Shown here piece after piece: positions 17,806 through 29,750 of a stretch of 38,917 nucleotides of DNA. Position numbers and translations under genes: made by a program. The stretch lies in contig JAKAJN010000016.1 in assembly GCA_021813725.1 (NCBI GenBank), positions 1 to 38,917 of the forward strand. The letters run 5' to 3'. The stretch comes from a bacterium (GTDB lineage Bacteria > Gemmatimonadota > Gemmatimonadetes > Gemmatimonadales > Gemmatimonadaceae). The notes under the pieces were generated by a model. The model was given only the letters and a program-made list of their open reading frames with translations, was not told the DNA's origin and did not search any database. Positions within the stretch are counted from its first letter, which is position 1; every line of letters starts with the position of its first letter.

Positions 17806-18734
17806 CGACGGCACTGCAGACGTCTGTCGGCGGGCTCGCGTTCTCCAATCCCGTGCTGTTGGCCTCGGGCACGGCGGGGTACGGGCGTGAACTCGCGGGC
17901 ATCGTGGATCTCGAGCGCCTCGGCGGGTTCGTCACGAAGGCGGTGAGTCCGGAGCCGCGGCATGGCAACGCCGCGCCACGCGTCTGGGATTTCGATGGCG
18001 GCATGATCAATGCCGTTGGCCTCGCCAATCCGGGGTTGGCGGCTGTGCGTGCGGACGCGATGCCCTGGATCGCGACGCACGTGCGCGCCCCGCGCGTCTT
18101 CGTGAATGTCATCGGGCGCGTCCTCGAAGACTTCGCCGAGGTCGTCGCGGGGCTGGATGCATCCCCGGGGTTCCACGGCTTCGAGCTCAACGTCAGCTGT
18201 CCGAACACCAAGAAGGGCGGACTCGAGTTCGGCGCGGATGTGGATGCCCTACGCGCACTGGTGACGCGCGCGCGCGCCGCCACGACGAAGCCGCTCTTCG
18301 TGAAGCTCTCGCCGTCGCTCCCCGATGTGGTGGCGACGGCGCGGGTGGCAGTGGAGAGTGGCGCCACTGGTGTGACGCTGTTCAACACGATGCCCGGCCT
18401 CGTGGTGGATGTCGAGACGCGCCGGACGGTGCTCGGATTCGGGAGTGGCGGCGTGAGCGGACCCGCGTTGCTCCCCATCGCGGCACTCGCCGTGCATCGG
18501 GTGACGCGCGCGCTCCCGGGCGTGCCGGTCATCGGCACAGGCGGCGTGAGCTCGGCTGATCACGTGCTGCAACTCATCGTGGCCGGTGCGTCGCTGGTGG
18601 CGCTGGGCACGGCCTCGATGGCTGACCCGCGCACCGCCGAGCGGATCGTGCGCGACCTCGAGCGCTGGTGCGCGTCACACCGCGTTGACCGTCTCGACGC
18701 GCTGCGCGGCACCCTCGAATGGCCCACGCCATGA
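17802..18734 (+). CDS. pyrD: dihydroorotate dehydrogenase, class 1 (1B-like)
   Basis: 310 residues from a GTG in the GTGA overlap with the preceding stop. FMN-binding and catalytic features: NPVLLASGTAGYG, TKAVSPEPRHGN, NVSCPNTKKGG, where the Cys is the class-1 base (class 2 has Ser), and VIGTGGVSSADH. Class 1B enzymes normally work with the PyrK Fe-S/FAD subunit and NAD, but no pyrK lies in the window. It oxidises dihydroorotate to orotate in UMP synthesis. The next gene, pyrF, overlaps by 4 nt. Confidence 0.94.
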   Translation: MTTALQTSVGGLAFSNPVLLASGTAGYGRELAGIVDLERLGGFVTKAVSPEPRHGNAAPRVWDFDGGMINAVGLANPGLAAVRADAMPWIATHVRAPRVFVNVIGRVLEDFAEVVAGLDASPGFHGFELNVSCPNTKKGGLEFGADVDALRALVTRARAATTKPLFVKLSPSLPDVVATARVAVESGATGVTLFNTMPGLVVDVETRRTVLGFGSGGVSGPALLPIAALAVHRVTRALPGVPVIGTGGVSSADHVLQLIVAGASLVALGTASMADPRTAERIVRDLERWCASHRVDRLDALRGTLEWPTP

Positions 18735-19444
18735 CTCTGCCGTCCACCCCGCACCGTCCGCCGGCTCCCATCGTTGCTCTCGATGTGTCGTCGCTGGATG
18801 CCGCCCGCGCGCTCGTCCAGCGCCTTGGCGACAGCGCGGACTTCTACAAGGTCGGCCTGCAGCTCTACACGGCGGAGGGGCCGCGCGTCGTCGAGTGGCT
18901 GCGCGGAGCAGGGAAGCGGGTCTTTCTCGATCTCAAGTTGCACGACATTCCCAACACCGTTCGCGGGGCGGCGGCGAGCGCGGCGGCACTCGGCGTGCAG
19001 TTGCTGACTGTGCACGCCATCGGCGGCTCGGCCATGCTGCGCGCGGCGGTGGACGGTGGGGGCGATGCGACCGGTATTCTCGCGGTCACCGTGCTGACCT
19101 CGATGACGCAGGGCGATCTCGAGGCGGCTCGCGGCCATGCGGTGGGGAGTGTTGGTGCGGAGGTGGAGCGGCTCGCCGGTTTGGCGGCGGCAGCGAGCGC
19201 GCACGGCATCGTTTGCGCCGGCTCCGAGGTGGCTGCGGTACGCGTCGCGCACGGTGATGCGCTGCGGACGCTCGTCCCCGGCATCCGGCTGGGCGGATCG
19301 CCGATGCATGATCAGGCGAGGGTGATGACCCCGCGCGAGGCGGCCAACGCGGGCGCGACGTACGTGGTGATCGGGAGGACGGTGACCGCCGCGGAAGATC
19401 CGCCTGCGGCGATGCGCGCCGTGCTGGGCGAACTCAACAGCTGA
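18731..19444 (+). CDS. pyrF: orotidine 5'-phosphate decarboxylase
   Basis: 237 residues. The ATG at 18731 overlaps the pyrD stop (ATGA) and is preferred to the ATG at 18719, four codons upstream. The catalytic DLKLHDIPNTV supplies the Asp-Lys-Asp array. The phosphate-binding region GIRLGGSPMHDQARVMTP and VVIGRTVTAAEDP near the C-terminus are typical. It converts OMP to UMP, the last step of the de novo pathway. It closes the smpB-to-pyrF run; a 215-nt gap follows. Confidence 0.95.
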   Translation: MTLPSTPHRPPAPIVALDVSSLDAARALVQRLGDSADFYKVGLQLYTAEGPRVVEWLRGAGKRVFLDLKLHDIPNTVRGAAASAAALGVQLLTVHAIGGSAMLRAAVDGGGDATGILAVTVLTSMTQGDLEAARGHAVGSVGAEVERLAGLAAAASAHGIVCAGSEVAAVRVAHGDALRTLVPGIRLGGSPMHDQARVMTPREAANAGATYVVIGRTVTAAEDPPAAMRAVLGELNS

Positions 19445-19594
19445 GGCGCTCCGCGCGCCATCGCTCGTCGGATTCCTGAATCACGCTCCGGAATCGGAAT
19501 CCTGCGTCTCCTTCCCGACTCCCCGAATACCCGCCGAAGCCACGCGGATTCAGGGTCGTACACGTCAGCACGGAAAAAAAGTCAAGAGGGGCGC

Positions 19595-19623
19595 TTGTAT
19601 TCGGCGTCCCAACTGGTTACGCT
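19595..19623 (+). promoter_or_regulatory. promoter of the ribosomal alpha operon
   Basis: TTGTAT (19595-19600) and TACGCT (19618-19623) are separated by 17 nt, about 37 nt before the rpmJ start. The gap from 19445 also holds an A7 run near 19574 and imperfect inverted repeats (GGATTCC at 19470 with GGAATCC at 19496; CCTGAATC at 19475 with GATTCAGG at 19547). The A-rich stretch just upstream could act as an UP element. Confidence 0.55.
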
Positions 19624-19659
19624 TCTAGTCTGTCCCAAAAATCACCACCGGGAGTTCGC

Positions 19660-19776
19660 GTGAAAGTTCGTAGCAGCGTGAAGCCGATTTGTGAGCACTG
19701 CAAGGTCGTGAAGCGCGACGGCGTGACTCGCATCATCTGCAAGCGCAATCCCAAGCACAAGCAGCGGCAGGGTTAA
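19660..19776 (+). CDS. rpmJ: 50S ribosomal protein L36 (zinc-binding form)
   Basis: 38 residues, starting with GTG at 19660 and ending with TAA at 19776; GGGAG lies about 5 nt upstream. The sequence begins [14 protein letters not shown] and has the zinc ribbon C-x2-C-x12-C-x5-H and the conserved KHKQRQG end. It binds 23S rRNA in the large subunit. It is the first gene of the alpha operon, with rpsM 6 nt downstream; infA, a frequent upstream neighbour, is absent. Confidence 0.97.
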   Translation: MKVRSSVKPICEHCKVVKRDGVTRIICKRNPKHKQRQG

Positions 19777-19782
19777 CCCACT

Positions 19783-20160
19783 ATGGCTCGAATTTCTGGC
19801 GTCGACCTGCCGCGCGAAAAGCGCGTGGACATCGGCCTGACGTACATCTATGGCATCGGTCGCGCGGTGGCGCGCCGCATCCTCGAGGCGGCTGGCGTCT
19901 CCCCGGACATCCGGGTGAAGGACCTCAGCGACGCCGACGTGAACAAGCTCCGTCAGGAGATTGAAAAGAGCTGTCGGGTCGAGGGCGCGCTGCGCACCGA
20001 GATCGCGATGAACATCAAGCGCCTGATGGACATCGGCTCCTATCGCGGCATCCGCCATCGCCGCGGGCTGCCGGTCCGTGGGCAGCGGACGCACACCAAT
20101 GCGCGCACCAAGAAGGGTCCGCGTCGCGCGATCGCCGGCAAGAAGAAGGTGACCAAGTAA
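19783..20160 (+). CDS. rpsM: 30S ribosomal protein S13
   Basis: 125 residues. [26 protein letters not shown] is replaced here by its hallmark parts: GVDLP at the N-terminus, YIYGIG with the helix-two-turn-helix region, [17 protein letters not shown], and the basic KK-rich tail that reaches the P-site tRNA. Length is normal for the family. It sits 6 nt after rpmJ and its stop overlaps the rpsK start by one base (TAATG). In E. coli the start of this operon is the site of S4 feedback; no such pseudoknot was identified by eye here. Confidence 0.98.
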   Translation: MARISGVDLPREKRVDIGLTYIYGIGRAVARRILEAAGVSPDIRVKDLSDADVNKLRQEIEKSCRVEGALRTEIAMNIKRLMDIGSYRGIRHRRGLPVRGQRTHTNARTKKGPRRAIAGKKKVTK

Positions 20161-20537
20161 TGGCTACGGGCAAGAAGACCAAGCGCGTGGTGGAGGCGGA
20201 GGGCGTCGCCCACATCAGCGCCACGTTCAACAACACCCTGATCACGATCACCGATGCCCACGGGAATGCGGTCTCCTGGGGTTCGGCCGGCAAGGCCGGG
20301 TTCAAGGGTTCGAAGAAGAGCACCCCGTTCGCGGCGACGGTCGCCGCCGAGCAGTGCGCACGCGAGGCGTTGACCGCCGGCGTGCGCAAGGTGCACGTCC
20401 GCGTGCAGGGGCCGGGGTCGGGGCGCGAGTCCGCGATCCAGGCGCTCGCTGCCGCCGGACTCACCGTCAAGTCGATCAAGGACGTCACGCCGATTCCGCA
20501 CAACGGCTGCCGTCCGCCGAAGCGCCGGAGGGTCTAA
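20160..20537 (+). CDS. rpsK: 30S ribosomal protein S11
   Basis: 125 residues beginning at the A of the rpsM stop. Family hallmarks: [16 protein letters not shown], the Gly/Lys-rich [16 protein letters not shown], and the C-terminal [16 protein letters not shown]. It binds the 16S rRNA platform near the mRNA exit and the Shine-Dalgarno helix. Length and sequence are ordinary. The next gene, rpsD, starts 3 nt after its stop. Confidence 0.98.
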   Translation: MATGKKTKRVVEAEGVAHISATFNNTLITITDAHGNAVSWGSAGKAGFKGSKKSTPFAATVAAEQCAREALTAGVRKVHVRVQGPGSGRESAIQALAAAGLTVKSIKDVTPIPHNGCRPPKRRRV

Positions 20538-20540
20538 CCC

Positions 20541-21173
20541 ATGCGGTATACGGGTCCCAGCTGCCGGCAGTGCCGGCGCGAGAGCACCAAGCTGTTCCTG
20601 AAGGGCACCAAGTGCTTCACCGAGAAGTGCCCCGTCGAGCGCCGGCCGTACGCGCCGGGCCAGCACGGGCAGAACACGTCGCGGCGCCGCAAGGTGTCGG
20701 AGTACGCCAAGCAGCTGCGCGAGAAGCAGAAGATCAAGCGCATGTACGGCGTGAGCGAGCGGCAGTTCCGCAACACGTTCGAGAAGGTGTCGTCGCTGCC
20801 GGGCATCACGGGTCACAACCTGCTCGCGGCGCTCGAGAGCCGGCTCGACAACATGGTCTATCGCATGGGCTTCGCCGCGAGCCGCAAGGCCGCGCGCCAG
20901 CTCATTGCCCACCGCCATGTCGAAATCAACGGCAAGACGGTGGACATCCCGTCGTTCCAGGTGCAGCCGGGCCAGGAGATCCGCGTCCGGCAGCACGCGC
21001 GCGAGAACGTCGGCGTGCAGGCCGCGCTCGAGCAGGCCGCGCGCGGTCAGGTCCCCAGCTGGCTGGCCGTGGACAAGGACACGTTCAGCGGCCGCATGCT
21101 GGAGCGTCCGCAGCGCGCGTCGATCCCGGTTGCCGCGCAGGAACAGTTGGTCGTGGAGTTGTACTCGAAGTAA
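20541..21173 (+). CDS. rpsD: 30S ribosomal protein S4 (zinc-binding form)
   Basis: 210 residues. The N-terminus has four Cys (8, 11, 25, 30) in a zinc-binding arrangement, so this is a C+ version. The S4 RNA-binding domain is at about 100-165 (RLDNMVYRMGFAASRKAARQ, HRHVEINGKTV). S4 nucleates 30S assembly and in some bacteria represses this operon. The last gene before the 166-nt spacer leading to rpoA; the spacer begins with an inverted heptamer repeat. Confidence 0.98.
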   Translation: MRYTGPSCRQCRRESTKLFLKGTKCFTEKCPVERRPYAPGQHGQNTSRRRKVSEYAKQLREKQKIKRMYGVSERQFRNTFEKVSSLPGITGHNLLAALESRLDNMVYRMGFAASRKAARQLIAHRHVEINGKTVDIPSFQVQPGQEIRVRQHARENVGVQAALEQAARGQVPSWLAVDKDTFSGRMLERPQRASIPVAAQEQLVVELYSK

Positions 21174-21174
21174 G

Positions 21175-21235
21175 ACGGAAGCCGGAAGCCGGAAGACGGG
21201 AGAGCTCCCGTCGCCCGTCTCCCGTCTCCCGTCTG
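21175..21235. repeat. inverted heptamer repeat block in the rpsD-rpoA spacer
   Basis: Starting 2 nt after the rpsD stop, four purine-rich heptamers (GACGGAA, GCCGGAA, GCCGGAA, GACGGGA; 21175-21202) are followed by a short centre and four pyrimidine-rich heptamers (CCCGTCG then three CCCGTCT; 21208-21235). The two halves are near reverse complements. The central 8-bp stem is 21196-21203 with 21206-21213. No T tract follows, so it is not a classical terminator. The same unit recurs at 33547 and, degenerate, at 23161. The rest of the spacer (21236-21339) has a 7-bp inverted repeat (21242-21248 with 21270-21276) and no gene. Confidence 0.85.
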
Positions 21236-21339
21236 GTCTTACCCTGACTAGTTCACGGGCCTGCCGCGCGTCAGGGGCGAGGCAGGGCGTAGGCAGCGAC
21301 GCGGTCGCCGCCTGACCACATCACGGATCTCACGGACGT

Positions 21340-22401
21340 ATGGCTCAGACTATTGATTTGCGCGGGTTGGTGCGGCCGCAGCTCGTCGAGATGACGAAGC
21401 GCGACGACAATCCGAACATCGCGGAGTTCCGCCTCCAGCCGCTCGAGCGCGGCTACGGTCACACGCTCGGCAACGCAATGCGGCGCATGCTGCTCTCGTC
21501 GCTGCGCGGGTCGGCGGTGTGGGGCTTCCGCATCGACGGCGTGCTCCACGAGCACCAGACCATCCAGGGCGTCGTTGAGGACGTGCACCAGATCATCGGC
21601 AACCTCAAGACGCTCACGCTCCTCCTTGCGAGCGACCTCGAGGAGACCGTCCTGCGCATCAACTGCACCAAGGCCGGTGCCGTGGTGGCGGGCGACATCG
21701 AGGACCAGGGCGGCGTGCGGGTCATCAACCCGAAGCACCACCTCTTCACGATGCAGGACGACCGCGATCTCACGGTCGAGCTGTACGTGAACAAGGGACG
21801 CGGCTACGTCGAGGCCGAGCAGCACCCGGCCGACCGCAGCCTCCCCGTGGACCTGGTGCGCATCGACTCCATCTACTCCCCGGTCCGCCGCGTGAATTTC
21901 CACGTCAGCGAGACCCGCGTCGGCCAGCGCACGGACTACGATCGCCTCGTCCTCACCGTCGAGACGAACGGCACCGTGTCGCCCGAGGAGGCGGTCAGCT
22001 ACGCCGCCGCCCTCGCGCAGACGCACTTCCAGTACTTCGCCGGCTTCGGCTCGCACAGCGCCGCCCTCGCCGGTGACGGCACGTCCGACGCCCAGCGCCT
22101 CGCCCAGTTGCTGTCAACGTCCATTGACGCGCTCGAGCTCTCGGTGCGTTCCGTCAACTCCCTGAAGAACTCCAACATCCGCTCGCTCGGCGATCTCGTC
22201 CGGCAGACGGAAGGGCAGATCATTCAGGTCAAGAACTTTGGCAAGAAGTCGCTCCAGGAGATCGCGGACCTGCTCGAGCGCGAAGGGTTGAACTTCGGGA
22301 TGAAGTTCGAGGACAGTGGCGACGGCGTCCGAGTCACGGACTGGGGCACGCCGCCGAGCCGGGCCGCGGCCAACGCGCCCGACGACGAAGAAGAGGAGTA
22401 A
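21340..22401 (+). CDS. rpoA: RNA polymerase alpha subunit
   Basis: 353 residues, somewhat longer than the E. coli protein (329). The N-terminal domain shows RGYGHTLGNAMRRMLLSSL, the dimerisation and beta-contact region. The C-terminal domain (about 255-320) has ELSVRSVNSLKNSNI, LVRQTEGQII and NFGKKSLQEI, the DNA and activator contact surface. The tail is acidic (PDDEEEE). It lies 166 nt after rpsD and 5 nt before rplQ. Confidence 0.98.
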   Translation: MAQTIDLRGLVRPQLVEMTKRDDNPNIAEFRLQPLERGYGHTLGNAMRRMLLSSLRGSAVWGFRIDGVLHEHQTIQGVVEDVHQIIGNLKTLTLLLASDLEETVLRINCTKAGAVVAGDIEDQGGVRVINPKHHLFTMQDDRDLTVELYVNKGRGYVEAEQHPADRSLPVDLVRIDSIYSPVRRVNFHVSETRVGQRTDYDRLVLTVETNGTVSPEEAVSYAAALAQTHFQYFAGFGSHSAALAGDGTSDAQRLAQLLSTSIDALELSVRSVNSLKNSNIRSLGDLVRQTEGQIIQVKNFGKKSLQEIADLLEREGLNFGMKFEDSGDGVRVTDWGTPPSRAAANAPDDEEEE

Positions 22402-22406
22402 CACCC

Positions 22407-22763
22407 ATGCGTCACCGCAAGGCTGGCCGGCAGCTGCGCCGGACGAGCGAGCAGAAACTCGCCCTGCTGCGCAACCTCGCCACCTCGCTCATCGAGCAGG
22501 GCGCCATTGAGACCACCGAAGCGAAGGCCAAGGAACTGCGGCCGTTCGTCGAGAAGCTGATCACCAAGGCCAAGACCGGCACGCTGCACGCGCGCCGCGA
22601 GGCCGGCAAGCACGTCCAGAAGCGCGAGGCCGCCGACAAGCTGTTCCAGGAAGTCGGTCCGAAGATGGCCAAGCGCCCGGGCGGCTACACGCGCATCCTC
22701 AAGACGCGCCACCGCAAGGGCGATGGCGCGGACATGGCGCGCATCGAGATCGTGGAGAACTGA
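22407..22763 (+). CDS. rplQ: 50S ribosomal protein L17
   Basis: 118 residues from the ATG at 22407. [20 protein letters not shown] is represented by RHRKAGRQL and RRTSEQ at the start, followed by [24 protein letters not shown] in the usual place and [15 protein letters not shown] near the end. It lies in the large subunit near the exit tunnel. It is normally the last gene of the alpha operon; here rpmB follows after 2 nt. Confidence 0.98.
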   Translation: MRHRKAGRQLRRTSEQKLALLRNLATSLIEQGAIETTEAKAKELRPFVEKLITKAKTGTLHARREAGKHVQKREAADKLFQEVGPKMAKRPGGYTRILKTRHRKGDGADMARIEIVEN

Positions 22764-22765
22764 CG

Positions 22766-22984
22766 ATGATCGCCAGAAACAAGTGCTTCGTCTGCGAGAA
22801 GGGCATTGCCTACGGCAACAACGTCTCGCACGCCAACAACAAGACCCGCCGCACCTGGAAGCCCAACCTGCAGGTGGCGCGCGTCGTCGTGGACGGCAAG
22901 ATCACCAAGGTGAAGGTGTGCACGCGCTGCCTGCATGCCAACAAGATTCGCCGCGCGCCGCGCGGGAAGGCGGCGGTTGCGTAA
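22766..22984 (+). CDS. rpmB: 50S ribosomal protein L28 (zinc-binding form)
   Basis: 72 residues. CFVCEKG (Cys7, Cys10) and [10 protein letters not shown] (Cys52, Cys55) form two CxxC pairs of the zinc-bearing C+ type. Conserved central parts are [20 protein letters not shown]. It binds 23S rRNA in the large subunit. Being the terminal gene of the alpha operon is unusual, since rpmB commonly stands with rpmG or alone. A terminator-like hairpin begins 31 nt after its stop. Confidence 0.97.
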   Translation: MIARNKCFVCEKGIAYGNNVSHANNKTRRTWKPNLQVARVVVDGKITKVKVCTRCLHANKIRRAPRGKAAVA

Positions 22985-23014
22985 GCGCGGCGCCGTGTCG
23001 ATGCTGGGGTAGTG

Positions 23015-23041
23015 AAAGGGGAGCCCCTGGGGCTCCCCTTT
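23015..23041 (+). terminator. terminator-like hairpin after the alpha operon
   Basis: A strong stem AAAGGGGAGCC with its complement GGCTCCCCTTT encloses a small CCTGG loop; the arms are fully complementary. The 3' arm ends in TTT then CTGCTG, so the T tract is short. Position right after the last ribosomal gene supports termination. The remaining gap up to gmd (to 23189) holds the heptamer tract near its end and no gene I can support. Confidence 0.7.
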
Positions 23042-23048
23042 CTGCTGA

Positions 23049-24149
<1,101 letters not shown>

Positions 24150-24154
24150 GCGAC

Positions 24155-25106
24155 GTGAAACGCGCGCTTGTCACGGGAGCGTCGGGGTTCGTCGGCCCGT
24201 GGCTGTGCCGTGCCCTGTTGAGAGAGGGATGGGAGGTCACGGGCGTCTCGCTCACCACCCTCCCCAGCGAGAGCGTGCTCTCGCCGCACGAGCGTGCCGC
24301 CATTCGGTGGATCCACGCCGACCTGCTGGCCGGCTCAACCATTGCCCAGGTGGTCGGCGAGTCCACGCCCGATGCGGTCTTTCACCTGGCGGGCATCTCA
24401 TTCGTCCCCGCGTTTGGCGATGACCCGCTGGCGGGCTTCCGCACCAACGTCGAGACCACGGTCTCCATCCTCGCCGCGGTGAAGCAGCTGCGCGGCGCCA
24501 CGACGCTCGATCCGGTGATCCTCGTGGTCGGGAGCGCGGAGCAGTACGGCCGGCACGCGCCAGCGGAGGGCCCGCTGACCGAGCAGTCGGAGTGCCGACC
24601 CGCCACCTGGTACGCGGCCTCCAAGGCGGCCCAGGAGGCGATGGCGTTGGGCGCGTTCCGGGCCGAAGGGCTGCGCGTCATCGCGACCCGGAGCTTCAAC
24701 CAGGCCGGCCCCGGTCAATCGCCGCGCTTTCTGCTGCCGTCGCTCGTCGAGCGAGTCCGGGCGCTGCGCGCCGACGCGCCGGGCGGCCGCAGGTTGCAGC
24801 TCGGCAATCTGGACACCACCCGCGACTTCATCCACGTCTCCGACGCCGCCGAAGCGTATGTGGCGCTCGCCACGCGCGGCGTCCCCGGCGAGGCCTACAA
24901 CGTCTGTTCCGGCGACGGCGTGACGGTCGAGGCCCTCGCCCGCGAGGTGTGTGCGCGGGCCGGCGTCGACGCCGAGCTTGTCAGCGATCCCGCCCTGCGC
25001 CGTGCCGTCGATGTGCCGTGGCTGGTGGGCGACAACACGAAACTCCGCTCCACGACCGGATGGACCCCCCGCCGGTCGCGTTCCGACATCATTGACGACT
25101 TGCTGC

Positions 25107-25123
<17 letters not shown>
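24155..25123 (+). CDS. rmd: NAD-dependent epimerase/dehydratase, probable GDP-4-keto-6-deoxymannose reductase
   Basis: 322 residues from a GTG at 24155. Extended SDR features: [12 protein letters not shown] at the N-terminus, [28 protein letters not shown] (YxxxK) and [10 protein letters not shown]. The motif order is that of RMD enzymes, which reduce GDP-4-keto-6-deoxy-D-mannose to GDP-D-rhamnose; the gmd gene immediately upstream supplies that substrate. GDP-6-deoxy-talose synthase would look much the same. Its last 17 nt overlap the start of carB. Confidence 0.85.
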
Positions 25124-28330
<3,207 letters not shown>

Positions 28331-28334
<4 letters not shown>

Positions 28335-29173
28335 GTTTCGTCGGCCGCGTGGCGTCGGCCGTGCTGCCGGCCGCGGTGGCTGAGCCCCTGCGTCGTCTGG
28401 CGCGCCGTCTTTCGGTGCTGCGGTTTCGGGCGTACGATGCGCGCCACCGGTACGGCGATCGCGAACTGGTGATCCACATCGCCGATCCGCTCGCCCGCGG
28501 CTGGTACGACCACGACTGGGCGGCCGGCACCGAGATCGCGGCGCTGCGGCGCGGCGGCCGGCTTCGCGCCGGGGCGCGCGTCTTTGACGTCGGCGCGCAT
28601 CAGGGCGTTGTTGCGCTGATGCTCTCCGACATCGTCGGCCGGGCCGGGCGCGTGATTGCGGTGGAGGCGGTGGCGCACAACGTGCGCCAGGCGCGCCAGA
28701 ACGCGGTCGCGAACGCCGCCACGCAGCTGGACGTGGTGCATGCCGCCATCGCCGACACCGACGGGACGCTCTGGTTCGAGGATCGCTGGAACGGTGCGGT
28801 GAGCCGAACGTCCGGCGTCGGGGTGCGCACGGACGCCGTGACGATTGATACACTGGCGGAGCGCTATGGTCCGCCGGACGTCCTCTTCCTCGACGTCGAA
28901 GGGTTCGAGCTGCACGCCCTGCGCGGCGCAGCGCGCACGCTCGCGGAGCATGCGCCGGACCTCTTCGTCGAGGTCCACGTGGGCGCGGGCCTCGAACGCT
29001 TCGGCACGGTGGACGACCTGCTCCGACTCATCCCCGCCGGATACGAGCGGCTGGTTGCACCCGGCGAAGAGGGCGAGTTCGTGCCCATCGCCGAGGGAGC
29101 GCCGCTGATGGCCGAACGGTTTCGCCTTGTGGCGTTCGCGCCGCGCGCGCCCGATATTTCCGCCCATGACTGA
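28331..29173 (+). CDS. FkbM-family methyltransferase
   Basis: 280 residues from a GTG in the GTGA overlap with carB; a GTG at 28313 is less likely. The SAM-binding motif [15 protein letters not shown] is at about residue 90, followed by [11 protein letters not shown] (acidic motif II) and [17 protein letters not shown], the FkbM signature. FkbM enzymes O-methylate sugars or small molecules. In this cluster it probably methylates a glycan residue or a nucleotide-sugar product. The basic Arg-rich N-terminus ([14 protein letters not shown]) may bind the membrane face. It overlaps the next gene by 8 nt. Confidence 0.85.
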
Positions 29174-29750
29174 ACCTTGGGTCCACCCCTCCTCGTTCGT
29201 CGACGACGGCGCCACGCTCGGCGCCGGCACGAAGGTCTGGCACTTCTGCCACGTGATGCCGGGCGCCGTGATCGGCGAGCGCTGCTCGCTCGGCCAGAAC
29301 GTCGTCGTGATGAATGGCACGAAGATCGGCCACAACGTCAAGATCCAGAACAACGTCTCGATCTACGAGGGTGTCGAGCTGGAGGACGACGTCTTCTGCG
29401 GCCCGTCGATGGTCTTCACGAACGTTGTCAACCCGCGCAGCGCCGTCTCGCGCAAGCACGAGTACCAGCGCACGCTCGTCAAGCAGGGCGCCTCGATTGG
29501 CGCCAATGCGACGGTCGTCTGCGGCGTGACGCTGGGCCGGTACTGCTTCATCGGCGCGGGCGCGGTCGTCACCCGGGACGTGCCCGACTACGCCCTGATG
29601 ACCGGCGTGCCGGCGCGCCGCACGGGTTGGATGTGCGAGTGCGGCGTGAAGCTGCACGAGGACATCATGCAGTTCGAGTGCCCGGCGTGCGGGCGCGAGT
29701 ATGCGCACAAGGGCGACAAGGTCTCCCCGCTGCCGCGGAGCCAGGCATGA
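29166..29750 (+). CDS. wbpD: UDP-2-acetamido-3-amino-2,3-dideoxy-glucuronate N-acetyltransferase (WbpD/WlbB)
   Basis: 194 residues. Left-handed beta-helix hexapeptide repeats run from about residue 10 to 140 (GAVIGERCSLGQNVVV, ASIGANATVVCGVTLG). Catalytic-site region NVVNPRSAVSRKHEY matches the WbpD/WlbB subfamily. A C-terminal C-x-C ... C-x2-C zinc-ribbon-like segment (WMCECGVKL, FECPACGREY) is also common there. It acetylates the 3-amino group of the aminosugar made by the neighbouring WbpB and WbpE homologues, using acetyl-CoA. The stop overlaps wbpB by 4 nt. Confidence 0.9.
   Translation: MTEPWVHPSSFVDDGATLGAGTKVWHFCHVMPGAVIGERCSLGQNVVVMNGTKIGHNVKIQNNVSIYEGVELEDDVFCGPSMVFTNVVNPRSAVSRKHEYQRTLVKQGASIGANATVVCGVTLGRYCFIGAGAVVTRDVPDYALMTGVPARRTGWMCECGVKLHEDIMQFECPACGREYAHKGDKVSPLPRSQA

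Noticed and set aside
21196-21213. Rho-independent terminator after rpsD
   Set aside because: The stem has a tiny loop and is followed by C/G-rich repeat, not a T tract, and rpoA downstream needs read-through.
24951-25106. carB beginning further upstream inside rmd
   Set aside because: The extra residues are out-of-frame translation of the conserved rmd C-terminus; carB homology begins at 25107.
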